Assembly: GCA_033809355.1 (NCBI GenBank)
Contig: JAPXLV010000030.1
Span: 1 to 33,261, forward strand
From: T3Sed10-213 sp012519365
GTDB taxonomy: Bacteria > Planctomycetota > Phycisphaerae > Sedimentisphaerales > Anaerohalosphaeraceae
Length of the DNA: 33,261 nt
Direction: 5' to 3'
Each line of letters begins with the position of its first letter. Position 1 is the stretch's first letter. Of this stretch, positions 1 to 7,499 are shown piece by piece. Both the position numbers and the translations under genes were made by a program. A model generated the notes under the pieces. It made no database searches. It was not told the origin of the DNA and saw nothing but the letters and a program-made list of their open reading frames with translations.

Positions 1-66
1 GCCGTTGGCTCGGTTCAGGACATGATACACCTTCTCGCCTTTGTCAAGTCGTCTTTGTCGCGGCAT
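1..66 (-). CDS. REP-associated Y1 transposase, 5' end only (truncated by window edge)
   Basis: The minus strand opens at an ATG (66-64) and reads 22 codons to the edge of the window with no stop. The peptide begins MPRQRRLD and continues to YHVLNRANG. This start (MPRxxRL ... YHVxNRxNG) is the typical N-terminus of Y1/IS200-like REP-associated tyrosine transposases, single-stranded DNA nucleases that act on REP hairpins. The catalytic HUH motif and tyrosine would lie outside the window, so activity cannot be judged. A REP-like palindrome sits about 45 bases upstream of the start codon, as expected for this family. The identification rests on 22 residues plus that neighbouring palindrome. Confidence 0.75.
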   Translation of the reverse strand, partial: MPRQRRLDKGEKVYHVLNRANG

Positions 67-105
67 AATCGGCGATTATACCCTCGTCAGCCCGCCTGTA
101 AACCC

Positions 106-125
106 AAAAAAGGTGTCTGACCCCT
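106..125. repeat. REP-like imperfect palindrome next to Y1 transposase
   Basis: The core GGTGTCTGACCCC (112-124) is an imperfect palindrome flanked by an A run on the left. GGTGTCTGACCCC-type sequences are commonly found flanking Y1 transposases, and this copy lies just upstream of such a start codon. I saw no second copy in the window. Confidence 0.6.
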
Positions 126-526
126 TAAATTTTCCTCAGGTCCTTATTATCGGACATTTGGCTTCGTTACGTTTAACTTTTCAAAGAGCAATAAAACAAG
201 TAGTTACAATGCGCCAGCAAAAAATTCCACACCCTTCACCAACACATTTTGCCCGCTAAAGAGCAAGAAACCCCCGCTGCACACACAAATAGTGCACAGC
301 CAAAATGGCAGAAATTCTCAGAAAAACCAAATTCCGTTAAGAAAAGACCAAATTCTATCGGTACTTCCCCTTCTAAAAATTAGGTAATTTTACCCGTAAA
401 GTATAACTCATAATAATACGATACACATATATTAGTTTACTGAGAATTGTATATATCCCAGTTTCAGTAAAAAACCAAAAAGGAAAGGCAATGAACCTGA
501 GTTAGAAAGTGTTTTGGAGGACAATC
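126..526. other. Gene-free region upstream of hydrogenase operon
   Basis: About 400 bases, A+T rich from about 300 onward, with no convincing gene. A weak promoter-like pair on the plus strand is TTAGGT (380-385) and TATAAC (402-407), 16 bases apart. A strong Shine-Dalgarno TTGGAGG (514-520) belongs to the hydrogenase gene. No sigma54-type -24/-12 motif was found. The operon promoter probably lies here but cannot be fixed by eye. Confidence 0.4.
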
Positions 527-2065
527 ATGAGCCGTACCATCAGTATCAGCCCCCTTACACGAATTGAAGGGCATTTGGCTATTCACACCAAGACTGAACC
601 TATACCGGATTCCGACAGCGTTCGCATCACTGAAGCCCGCTGCGAAGGCGAAATGTTCCGCGGCATTGAAAGCATTCTGTTGGGTCGTGATCCGCTGGAC
701 GCCCAGCAGATCACCCAGCGTATTTGCGGAGTTTGTCCGATCTCGCATGGCATGGCATCGCTGACGGCACAGGAAATGGCATATGGAATAACACCCACAC
801 GCAATGGACGCCTGGCACAAAATCTGATTTTCGCAGCCAATTATCTTCAGTCTCACATTCTACACTTTTACCATCTGGCCGCGCTGGATTTTGTGGATAT
901 CAAAGCAGTGCTAAAATATGATGGAGCCGATCCTCTGCTGAGATCGCTTCGGGCCTGGATAGAAAACGCTGTAAACAGCAATCAAATTTTCCCCGGCACT
1001 CCGTTTTTGCCGCGTTATGAAGTCAATGAATATATTGATTCAGACGCTGTCAATTGGCGATACATCTCGAATTATATAAAAGCCCTGGAGATGCGAACCA
1101 AGGCACACGAAATGGCGGCTGTATTTGGCGCCAAACTCCCACATTCCACCTCCCTGGTACCCGGCGGCGTGACTGGACGGATAACAATGGAACGCATCCT
1201 GTCCTACCGGAGTCGACTGACGCGGTTGATCGAATTTATTGAAACCGTGTATATGCCGGACCTGCTGGAAGTAGCCAAGGCATTTCCTGAGTACTGGAAC
1301 ATCGGCGCCAGCTATCCTAATTATCTGAGCTTCGGGGCATTTCGCATGGAAGAGGCCGTAGGGGAACATACAAGGACATTTCTGCCGGACGGCGTCGTGC
1401 TCAACGGTCGATATCAGCCACTGGACACCACAAAAATCAGCGAGTTTATCGGCCATTCGCGGTATTCATCCGGTTCCGGGCTGCATCCTTTTGAGGGACA
1501 AACAACGCCCGATTGTCGCAAAGGTTACAGTTGGCTCAAAGCACCTCGATACAACAGCCACCCCATGCAAGTCGGCCCATTGGCGCGTATAATGACCGCC
1601 TACTACGCTGCCGATAGGAATCCATTCAAAAAAGAAGTGGACGCTGCTCTGACATCTATAAATCAAACCTCTGACAAACTCAATTCCGTCCTCGGTCGTC
1701 ATCTGGCACGGGGATTAGAGGCCAAGTGGATCGCCTATCAAGCAGACAAGTGGCTTGATGAATTACAGCCAAATGAGCCTGCCGCACGCGAACTGTCGAT
1801 CCCCGCCACAGGCCGGGGAGTGGGACTGACCGAGGCACCACGCGGTGCACTTGGACACTGGTTGGTTATTGAAAACTATAAAATAAAACGTTACCAATGC
1901 ATCGTCCCGACCACATGGAACTGTTCGCCGCAGGACGACGCCGGACAAGCCGGCCCTGTTGAAAAAGCACTCCAGGGAACAGTGATCGCCCGCGCCGACC
2001 AGCCGATCGAAGTCGGTCGTATTGTGCGTTCGTTCGATCCATGCATTGCCTGTGCTGTTCATTAA
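527..2065 (+). CDS. [NiFe] hydrogenase large (catalytic) subunit, no C-terminal extension
   Basis: Catalytic subunit of a [NiFe] hydrogenase (H2 <-> 2 H+ + 2 e-), 512 residues, a usual length. The two Ni-binding motifs are visible: RICGVCPISHG (cysteines 67 and 70) and DPCIACAVH at the very end (cysteines 506 and 509). The conserved TRIEGH lies near the N-terminus. ATG 527 is chosen because TTGGAGG lies six bases upstream; an in-frame GTG at 509 would put that Shine-Dalgarno inside the gene. The stop codon follows the terminal histidine directly, so the C-terminal peptide normally removed by a maturation protease is absent. No TGA selenocysteine codon occurs in the motif. The small subunit starts 31 bases downstream, so the order is large-small, the reverse of most group 1 operons. 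No hyp maturation genes are in the window. The protein has no signal of its own and probably crosses the membrane bound to the Tat-exported small subunit. Confidence 0.95.
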   Translation: MSRTISISPLTRIEGHLAIHTKTEPIPDSDSVRITEARCEGEMFRGIESILLGRDPLDAQQITQRICGVCPISHGMASLTAQEMAYGITPTRNGRLAQNLIFAANYLQSHILHFYHLAALDFVDIKAVLKYDGADPLLRSLRAWIENAVNSNQIFPGTPFLPRYEVNEYIDSDAVNWRYISNYIKALEMRTKAHEMAAVFGAKLPHSTSLVPGGVTGRITMERILSYRSRLTRLIEFIETVYMPDLLEVAKAFPEYWNIGASYPNYLSFGAFRMEEAVGEHTRTFLPDGVVLNGRYQPLDTTKISEFIGHSRYSSGSGLHPFEGQTTPDCRKGYSWLKAPRYNSHPMQVGPLARIMTAYYAADRNPFKKEVDAALTSINQTSDKLNSVLGRHLARGLEAKWIAYQADKWLDELQPNEPAARELSIPATGRGVGLTEAPRGALGHWLVIENYKIKRYQCIVPTTWNCSPQDDAGQAGPVEKALQGTVIARADQPIEVGRIVRSFDPCIACAVH

Positions 2066-2096
2066 ATTTGCTAGCCACTTGACAAAGGACTATCTC

Positions 2097-3062
2097 ATGA
2101 AGACCGGTTTTACTCGACGTGATTTTCTCAAACTGGCAGGTACGATGACGGCAACAGCCGCCCTGCCGGAATATTTTACACAGATTTTTGCCGCCGGCCT
2201 TGAACGAATGGCTGCAACAACGCGCGTTGTTTGGTTACAAGGCCAGTCGTGCAGCGGAGAGTCTATCTCTCTGCTGAACTCGGTTGATCCCTCGCCGGCG
2301 GATTTGCTGACTCGTTATATATCCCTGGTGATTCATCAAAACATCGGCGCCGCGCAGGGACAAACTTTTATGGACACCCTCAAAAAAGCTGCGCAAACCA
2401 ACGATTATCTCCTCGTCATCGAAGGGGCAATTCCGCTTAAAATGCCCCAAGCCTGCATGATCGCAGGTCGTCCCTTTGAAACCACAGTGCTGGAATTGAT
2501 CCCCAATGCCAAAGCCATTCTTGCCGTCGGCACGTGCGCCTCTTTTGGCGGTATCCCCGCGGCAGACGGCAACGACACAGGTTCAGTTGGAGTCAAAGAG
2601 TTTATGGAACATCATAACCTCAGATGGCAAAACAAACTGGTCAATTGTCCAAGTTGTCCGACACACCCCGTATCCATTGTCGGAACATTGGCGTATCTGG
2701 CAACAGGGCAATACCCCGAGGTACATAAAGAACTGTTGGCCCCTCGAATGTATTATCAATACAGCACACACGACCATTGCCCCCGGTATCACGACTTTGA
2801 ACGAAAAATCTTCGCCGAGCATTTCGGTCAGCCTGAAGGCTGCCTGTTCAAACTCGGCTGTTTAGGACCGCTAACCTCTACCGAATGCCCCAATCGTCAG
2901 TGGAACTCCGGGGTAAACTGGTGTATTCGCGCAGCGGCACCCTGTATCGGATGCAGCTGGCCGGGCTTTTGTCGAGACAAAGAATTCCCGCTCTATCGGA
3001 TCGGTGAAACCGCTCATTCCGTCACCTATACTGAAAAAGATCGTTCAGGAGGCAAAATATGA
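2097..3062 (+). CDS. [NiFe] hydrogenase small subunit, Tat-exported, altered Fe-S ligands
   Basis: Electron-transfer subunit, 321 residues. The N-terminus carries a twin-arginine signal (TRRDFLK, residues 6-12) followed by a hydrophobic stretch, so the dimer should be periplasmic. ATG 2097 follows AAAGGA with seven bases of spacing. Ligand positions can be read against the standard family. Proximal cluster: C52, then E55 where the second cysteine of CxGC is expected, C147 and C187 (with an extra C184). Distal cluster: H225, C228, C249, C255. Medial cluster: C264, C276, C283, C286. C276 replaces the proline found in [3Fe-4S] enzymes, so the medial cluster is probably [4Fe-4S]. There is no C-terminal membrane anchor and no cytochrome b gene nearby. 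The stop overlaps the chemoreceptor start (ATGA, 3059-3062), implying translational coupling. Confidence 0.93.
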   Translation: MKTGFTRRDFLKLAGTMTATAALPEYFTQIFAAGLERMAATTRVVWLQGQSCSGESISLLNSVDPSPADLLTRYISLVIHQNIGAAQGQTFMDTLKKAAQTNDYLLVIEGAIPLKMPQACMIAGRPFETTVLELIPNAKAILAVGTCASFGGIPAADGNDTGSVGVKEFMEHHNLRWQNKLVNCPSCPTHPVSIVGTLAYLATGQYPEVHKELLAPRMYYQYSTHDHCPRYHDFERKIFAEHFGQPEGCLFKLGCLGPLTSTECPNRQWNSGVNWCIRAAAPCIGCSWPGFCRDKEFPLYRIGETAHSVTYTEKDRSGGKI

Positions 3063-4630
3063 AAACCCGACGATTCAATCTTTTTATCAAGATTTTGCTT
3101 ATCACGATTATCCCAATCTTATTTTTAGGCCTGACGCTTCAAATATTCAACCTTTGGCTGAATCGCCGTTCACTTCACGTCGTATCAGCACAATTTGAAA
3201 AAACATTGAATCAACTCAGTTCAGATTCCATTCAGGGCCTGGTCGAAATGAGCGAGCAATCGGCACGTGATTTGCTCCAGGAGATCCGCATCGCAGTCGG
3301 CAACTCGCTTCAGCCGGGTGAAGCCAATAAATTTCTAAACTTAGCCAAACAACAGGCAGAACTGGAACAAGTTCTTGAGTTTTCTTTTTACGGCCCGGAC
3401 GGAAAACTGGAGTTGTCTTCAAACCCTCATACCGTACGGAAAACAATCCCTGCCGACGTCCTGACTGAAGCTCAAAACACCGGCCGTTTGGTTATTCGCG
3501 GACAGGAAGAGTCTGCTCGAACATTGCTTTTTTACCAGCCGATGCTGATGAATGCAGATTTAATCCGTATGAATCCTCAGTACCGTGCCGGCGACTTTTA
3601 CGGAATGCTGTTTGTAGAGTTCAATAAAGACCGTATTTTTGACAGCATCAAATCCCAGCAGGCACACATCCTTGAAGCCGTCAATGCCAGTCAACAAACT
3701 GCCGACAGTGTAATGTCACGCAACCTGCAGATCAGTTTCATCATCGTCACTTCTTTTCTGGGTGTAATCTCAATCATTGCCATTCCGCTGATTAAACGCA
3801 CCGTCATTCACCCCGTGAAGGCGGCGATTGATTCCAACCAGCAAATAGCCGAATATCTTTCATCGGCGGCAAGTCAGCTTCGTTCCGCTTCGGAAACAAT
3901 TGCACGCGGTGCAACCGAGCAGGCGGCCAGTCTTCAAGAAACATCCTCAAGTCTTGAACAAATTACTGCGATGACACGTAACAACGCCGACAATGCAGCC
4001 CAGGCCGACAAACTGGCTGAGCACGCCCGCAAGACCGCTGAGGTCGGCGTCCACGCTATTGCACAAATGAATCAAGGCATCCAGGATATCCGCGTTTGCT
4101 CAGATGAAACGGCTAAAATTGTCAGAGTCATTGATGAAATCGCATTCCAGACCAATCTGTTGGCGCTGAATGCAGCCGTAGAAGCCGCACGTGCAGGGGA
4201 AGCAGGCAAAGGATTCGCCGTGGTGGCCGAAGAGGTTCGCAATCTGGCCATTCGAAGCGCAGAAGCGGCACAAGATACCTCAACAAAGATTGAACTTTCG
4301 ATAAAGCAGGCTCAAAACGGTGTTGAACTGGCCGCAGGAGTTAGCAAAACACTCGAAGATATTGCCACACAAATCTGCAAGACCGCTCAACTTGTTCAGG
4401 AAATTGCCCATGCCAGTAGCGAACAAGCACAGGGAATCGAGCAAATTAACACTTCAATTGCACAAATGGATAAAATTACTCAACAAAATGCATCCAACGC
4501 AGAACAGTCCGTTGCTTCTGCTCGTGAACTGGATGCCCAGGCAGAACAACTGATCGGTACGGTTCAACACCTTGTCGAGATAGTCGGCAAAGGGAACAAC
4601 AACGTATACAGCCTCGCTGCAGATAAGTAA
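3059..4630 (+). CDS. Methyl-accepting chemotaxis protein coupled to the hydrogenase
   Basis: Membrane chemoreceptor, 523 residues. Order: short basic N-terminus, TM1 (about 8-34), extracytoplasmic sensor region (about 35-222) with a Cache-like stretch (FSFYGPDGKLELSSN), TM2 (about 223-246), then the cytoplasmic signalling domain. The hairpin tip that contacts CheA/CheW is highly conserved (residues about 357-395, including IDEIAFQTNLLALNAAVEAA). Only some 20-25 residues separate TM2 from the signalling helices, so a full HAMP domain is missing or vestigial. There is no C-terminal CheR-docking pentapeptide. The start codon overlaps the hydrogenase small-subunit stop by four bases and GGAGG lies just upstream within that gene. 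The receptor type is certain. Sensing H2 turnover or periplasmic redox state is inferred only from the gene fusion-like context. No che genes are in the window. Confidence 0.93.
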   Translation: MKTRRFNLFIKILLITIIPILFLGLTLQIFNLWLNRRSLHVVSAQFEKTLNQLSSDSIQGLVEMSEQSARDLLQEIRIAVGNSLQPGEANKFLNLAKQQAELEQVLEFSFYGPDGKLELSSNPHTVRKTIPADVLTEAQNTGRLVIRGQEESARTLLFYQPMLMNADLIRMNPQYRAGDFYGMLFVEFNKDRIFDSIKSQQAHILEAVNASQQTADSVMSRNLQISFIIVTSFLGVISIIAIPLIKRTVIHPVKAAIDSNQQIAEYLSSAASQLRSASETIARGATEQAASLQETSSSLEQITAMTRNNADNAAQADKLAEHARKTAEVGVHAIAQMNQGIQDIRVCSDETAKIVRVIDEIAFQTNLLALNAAVEAARAGEAGKGFAVVAEEVRNLAIRSAEAAQDTSTKIELSIKQAQNGVELAAGVSKTLEDIATQICKTAQLVQEIAHASSEQAQGIEQINTSIAQMDKITQQNASNAEQSVASARELDAQAEQLIGTVQHLVEIVGKGNNNVYSLAADK

Positions 4631-5080
4631 CCGACATAATCAATTCGGGACAAACGGCCTTTGCAAAACGAAGCAAATGATTACGACATAATCAATCCCT
4701 AATTGCCATACAGGTACCCGAAACATTGAAGCCGGCCGGAGCAAGAAAAATTGTTTTGGCAAATTCTTTGCCTATGACACCTCGGTCTTAGCCGTACTTT
4801 GCGCGCAGTGGTTTCTAGCAGAAAAACAGGTTCACCATTGCCGAAAAAAGTACCCCCGCGAATCGGTCGTTCTGAGTTTTTTTGTTTGTTTTTGCTCAGT
4901 TTCTCCACTAAGATGCTAAAAAATCCTGGTTTCAGCACTTCAGGCTGATGCCGGGGTTTTGCGCTACGGACTCTGCAAAAAAAGCCTCAAAGGATGTGCA
5001 GATCCGTGAAGCAATTGGTAAAGTCAGCCCCATCTCAAAATGGGAAAAATGTCACCCTCATCCATGTGGAGAATTTGAAA
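4631..5080. other. Gene-free region between chemoreceptor and GH92 gene, with repeats
   Basis: About 450 bases without a convincing gene. It holds an exact 13-base direct repeat CGACATAATCAAT (4632-4644 and 4684-4696), a tight inverted repeat GGCAAA-TTC-TTTGCC (4758-4772), an inverted repeat CTGAG...CTCAG around a T-rich loop (about 4872-4899) and TCAGC...GCTGA (about 4932-4948). No U-tract terminator for the chemoreceptor operon is obvious on the plus strand. An upstream in-frame ATG for the GH92 gene exists at 4994, but the better start is 5081. Confidence 0.45.
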
Positions 5081-7405
5081 ATGGTTAGACGCTCAAAATC
5101 CCGGGCAGCAGGACTGGCGTTGCTGGTTTTCGCGGCCGCTCTTGTCCACGCCGAGCAACCGGTTTCGTACGTTGATTATGTCAATCCGCTGGTCGGCAGC
5201 GATTCGGCGTTTTTCTTTTCCACCGGCAACACCTATCCGGCAATCGCGGTGCCTTGGGGGTTGAATTTCTGGACGCCGCAGACGAACAAAATGGGAGACG
5301 GCTGGGGCTACCAGTACGATTCGCTCAAGATTCGCGGCTTCAAGCAGACCCATCAGCCCAGCCCATGGATCAACGATTATGCGGCCTTTGCCCTGATGCC
5401 GGTAGTCGGCGAGTTGGTGGTTGAAGAGGAAAAAAGAGCCTCATGGTTTTCGCACAAAGCGGAAATCGCCCGGCCGTACTATTATCGGGTTTATCTGGCC
5501 GACCATGACGTGACCACGGAGATTACACCCACCCAACGAGCAGCACAGTTCCGATTGACCTTCCCCGAATCAGACCAGTCCTACATCCTGCTGGACGCGT
5601 TCAACAAAGGCTCATACGTAAAGATCATTCCCGAAAAACGCACCATTATCGGCTACTGCCGCAACAATCACGGCGGCGTACCCGAAAATTTCCATAACTA
5701 TTTCATCGCCGTCTTCGACAAGGACTTTGAGCAGGTCTGCACGTGGCACGATGGCTGGACGATCCAAAACGATACAACCGAAAACCGCGGCGATCATGTC
5801 GGTGCAGTGGTACGGTTCAAAACAAAAAAAGGCGAGCAAGTTCACGTCAAAGTCGCCTCCTCGTTTATCAGTCATGAACAGGCCCTGTTGAATCTGACCC
5901 GTGAGGTGGCCGACGATGATTTTGACACGACCTGCCAAAAAGCCAAAGCCATCTGGAACCAGAACCTTGGCCGCATTGAGGTCCAAGGCGGCACCCTTGC
6001 CCAGTACCAGAACTTTTACACGGCCTTTTACCGGGCGCTGCTGTTTCCGCGCGATTTCTCCGAGATCGACAAGGACGGCAGACAAGTCCATTACAGCCCC
6101 TATAACGGCAAGGTGCTGCCCGGCCCGCTGTACACAGACAACGGCTTTTGGGATACGTTTCGGGCGGTGTTTCCGTTCTTGACCCTGATGTATCCCGAGC
6201 AGAATGCCCGGATGATGCAGGGACTGGCCAACACCTTTACGGAAAGCGGCTGGCTGCCGGAATGGGCCAGCCCAGGCCATCGCGACTGTATGATCGGCTC
6301 AAATTCGGCCGCAATTATTGCCGATTCCTACTTGAAAGGAATTCGCGGCTGCGACATCGACACGCTGTACAAAGGGATTTTGAAAAACTCCGAGAACGCC
6401 GGCCCGCTGTCTTCCGTAGGCCGGCTGGGCGTTGAGTACTACAACAAAATGGGGTATATCCCCTGCGATGTGGGCATCAACGAAAGCGTCGCCCGAACCC
6501 TGGAGTACAGTTATGATGATTTCACCATCTGGAAACTGGCCCAGGCACTCGACCGCCCCCAGGACGAGATCGACCGGTTCTATCAGCGGGCCAACTTCTA
6601 TAAAAATGTCTTTGACCCGTCCACCAATTTTATGCGGGGCAAAAAGAAGGACGGCTCATGGGCTGCGCCGTTTGTGCCGGAAAAGTGGGGCGGCGATTTT
6701 ACCGAAGGCTGTGCGTGGCACTACACCTGGTCGGTCTTTCATGACCCGCAGGGGTTGATCGATTTGATGGGCGGCAAAGAGGCCTTTGCGGCCAAACTGG
6801 ACGCCGTCTTTACGACCCCCCCGAAATACGACTGCTCCTATTACGGTTTTCCCATCCATGAGATCATCGAAATGGCGGTGATGGATATGGGCCAGTACGC
6901 CCACGGCAACCAGCCGATTCAGCATATGATTTATTTGTACAACTATGCCGGCCAGCCGTGGAAGGCCCAAAAATGGGTGCGTGAGGTGATGAACCGGCTC
7001 TATTGGCCCACGCCGGACGGCTTGTGCGGTGATGAAGACAATGGCCAAACCTCGGCGTGGTATGTCTTTTCCGCATTGGGATTCTATCCGGTCTGTCCCG
7101 GCAGCGGCCAGTATGTCATTGGTGCGCCCCTGTTTAAGCAGGCCACGCTGCACCTGCAAAACGGCCGAACGTTTACGATTGAGGCCCCCGACAATTCCGC
7201 AGAGAATCTGTATATCCAATCGGCCGCATTCAACGGCCGTCCTTACACGCGAACCTTTTTGCGCCACGAAGACATCCTCAAGGGCGGCCGGATTCGCTTT
7301 GAGATGGGCCCCGAGCCGAACACCCAATGGGGCACCTCGCCGGACGACGCACCCTACTCAATGTCGCAGGACAAACAAGCGGATAAAGATAAACGTGGAT
7401 TCTGA
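5081..7405 (+). CDS. Secreted GH92 alpha-mannosidase
   Basis: Glycoside hydrolase family 92, the Ca2+-dependent exo-alpha-mannosidases that release mannose from alpha-mannosides and N-glycan or yeast-type mannan. 774 residues from ATG 5081, which follows TGGAG with nine bases of spacing. The start gives a clean signal peptide (MVRRSKSRAAGLALLVFAAA, cut after VHA). An in-frame ATG at 4994 would bury this signal behind 29 residues. Family hallmarks are YVDYVNPLVG near the mature N-terminus, then GFWDTFRA, ESGWLPEWASPGHRDCMIGS, EGCAWHYTW and the C-terminal GDEDNGQTSAWYVFSALGFY with its acidic active-site residues. The next genes are an MFS sugar permease (95 bases on) and a ROK kinase, so the enzyme probably feeds a mannose uptake and phosphorylation route. 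The exact linkage cannot be told from sequence alone. Confidence 0.93.
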   Translation: MVRRSKSRAAGLALLVFAAALVHAEQPVSYVDYVNPLVGSDSAFFFSTGNTYPAIAVPWGLNFWTPQTNKMGDGWGYQYDSLKIRGFKQTHQPSPWINDYAAFALMPVVGELVVEEEKRASWFSHKAEIARPYYYRVYLADHDVTTEITPTQRAAQFRLTFPESDQSYILLDAFNKGSYVKIIPEKRTIIGYCRNNHGGVPENFHNYFIAVFDKDFEQVCTWHDGWTIQNDTTENRGDHVGAVVRFKTKKGEQVHVKVASSFISHEQALLNLTREVADDDFDTTCQKAKAIWNQNLGRIEVQGGTLAQYQNFYTAFYRALLFPRDFSEIDKDGRQVHYSPYNGKVLPGPLYTDNGFWDTFRAVFPFLTLMYPEQNARMMQGLANTFTESGWLPEWASPGHRDCMIGSNSAAIIADSYLKGIRGCDIDTLYKGILKNSENAGPLSSVGRLGVEYYNKMGYIPCDVGINESVARTLEYSYDDFTIWKLAQALDRPQDEIDRFYQRANFYKNVFDPSTNFMRGKKKDGSWAAPFVPEKWGGDFTEGCAWHYTWSVFHDPQGLIDLMGGKEAFAAKLDAVFTTPPKYDCSYYGFPIHEIIEMAVMDMGQYAHGNQPIQHMIYLYNYAGQPWKAQKWVREVMNRLYWPTPDGLCGDEDNGQTSAWYVFSALGFYPVCPGSGQYVIGAPLFKQATLHLQNGRTFTIEAPDNSAENLYIQSAAFNGRPYTRTFLRHEDILKGGRIRFEMGPEPNTQWGTSPDDAPYSMSQDKQADKDKRGF

Positions 7406-7499
7406 AAGAATAACGGAATCGGATAAATATCGAAGTTGAATGAAAACGAACCAAACGCGGTTTTGCTGATGCCGCGGCCTTTTTGAAAGGATTCTGGAC

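Noticed and set aside
41..259. Plus-strand open frame of 72 codons at the left edge
   Set aside because: It starts with TTG without a ribosome site, runs through the REP palindrome, opposes the transposase start and has no recognisable features.
2036..2065. Possible selenocysteine in the C-terminal Ni motif
   Set aside because: Both motif positions are ordinary cysteine codons (TGC and TGT), so this is not a [NiFeSe] enzyme.
4756..4842. Minus-strand stretch resembling a c-di-GMP-I (GEMM) riboswitch: GGCAA...TTGCC ends and a GCGCAAAG box
   Set aside because: There is no GNRA-capped second stem and the receptor helix does not form properly. No minus-strand gene lies downstream for it to control.
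4994..5080. Upstream ATG giving a GH92 protein 29 residues longer
   Set aside because: The added residues push the signal peptide inward, and the ATG at 5081 has a good ribosome site.
5612..6280. Long minus-strand open frame inside the GH92 gene
   Set aside because: It is a codon-bias shadow of the GH92 gene, with no family features.
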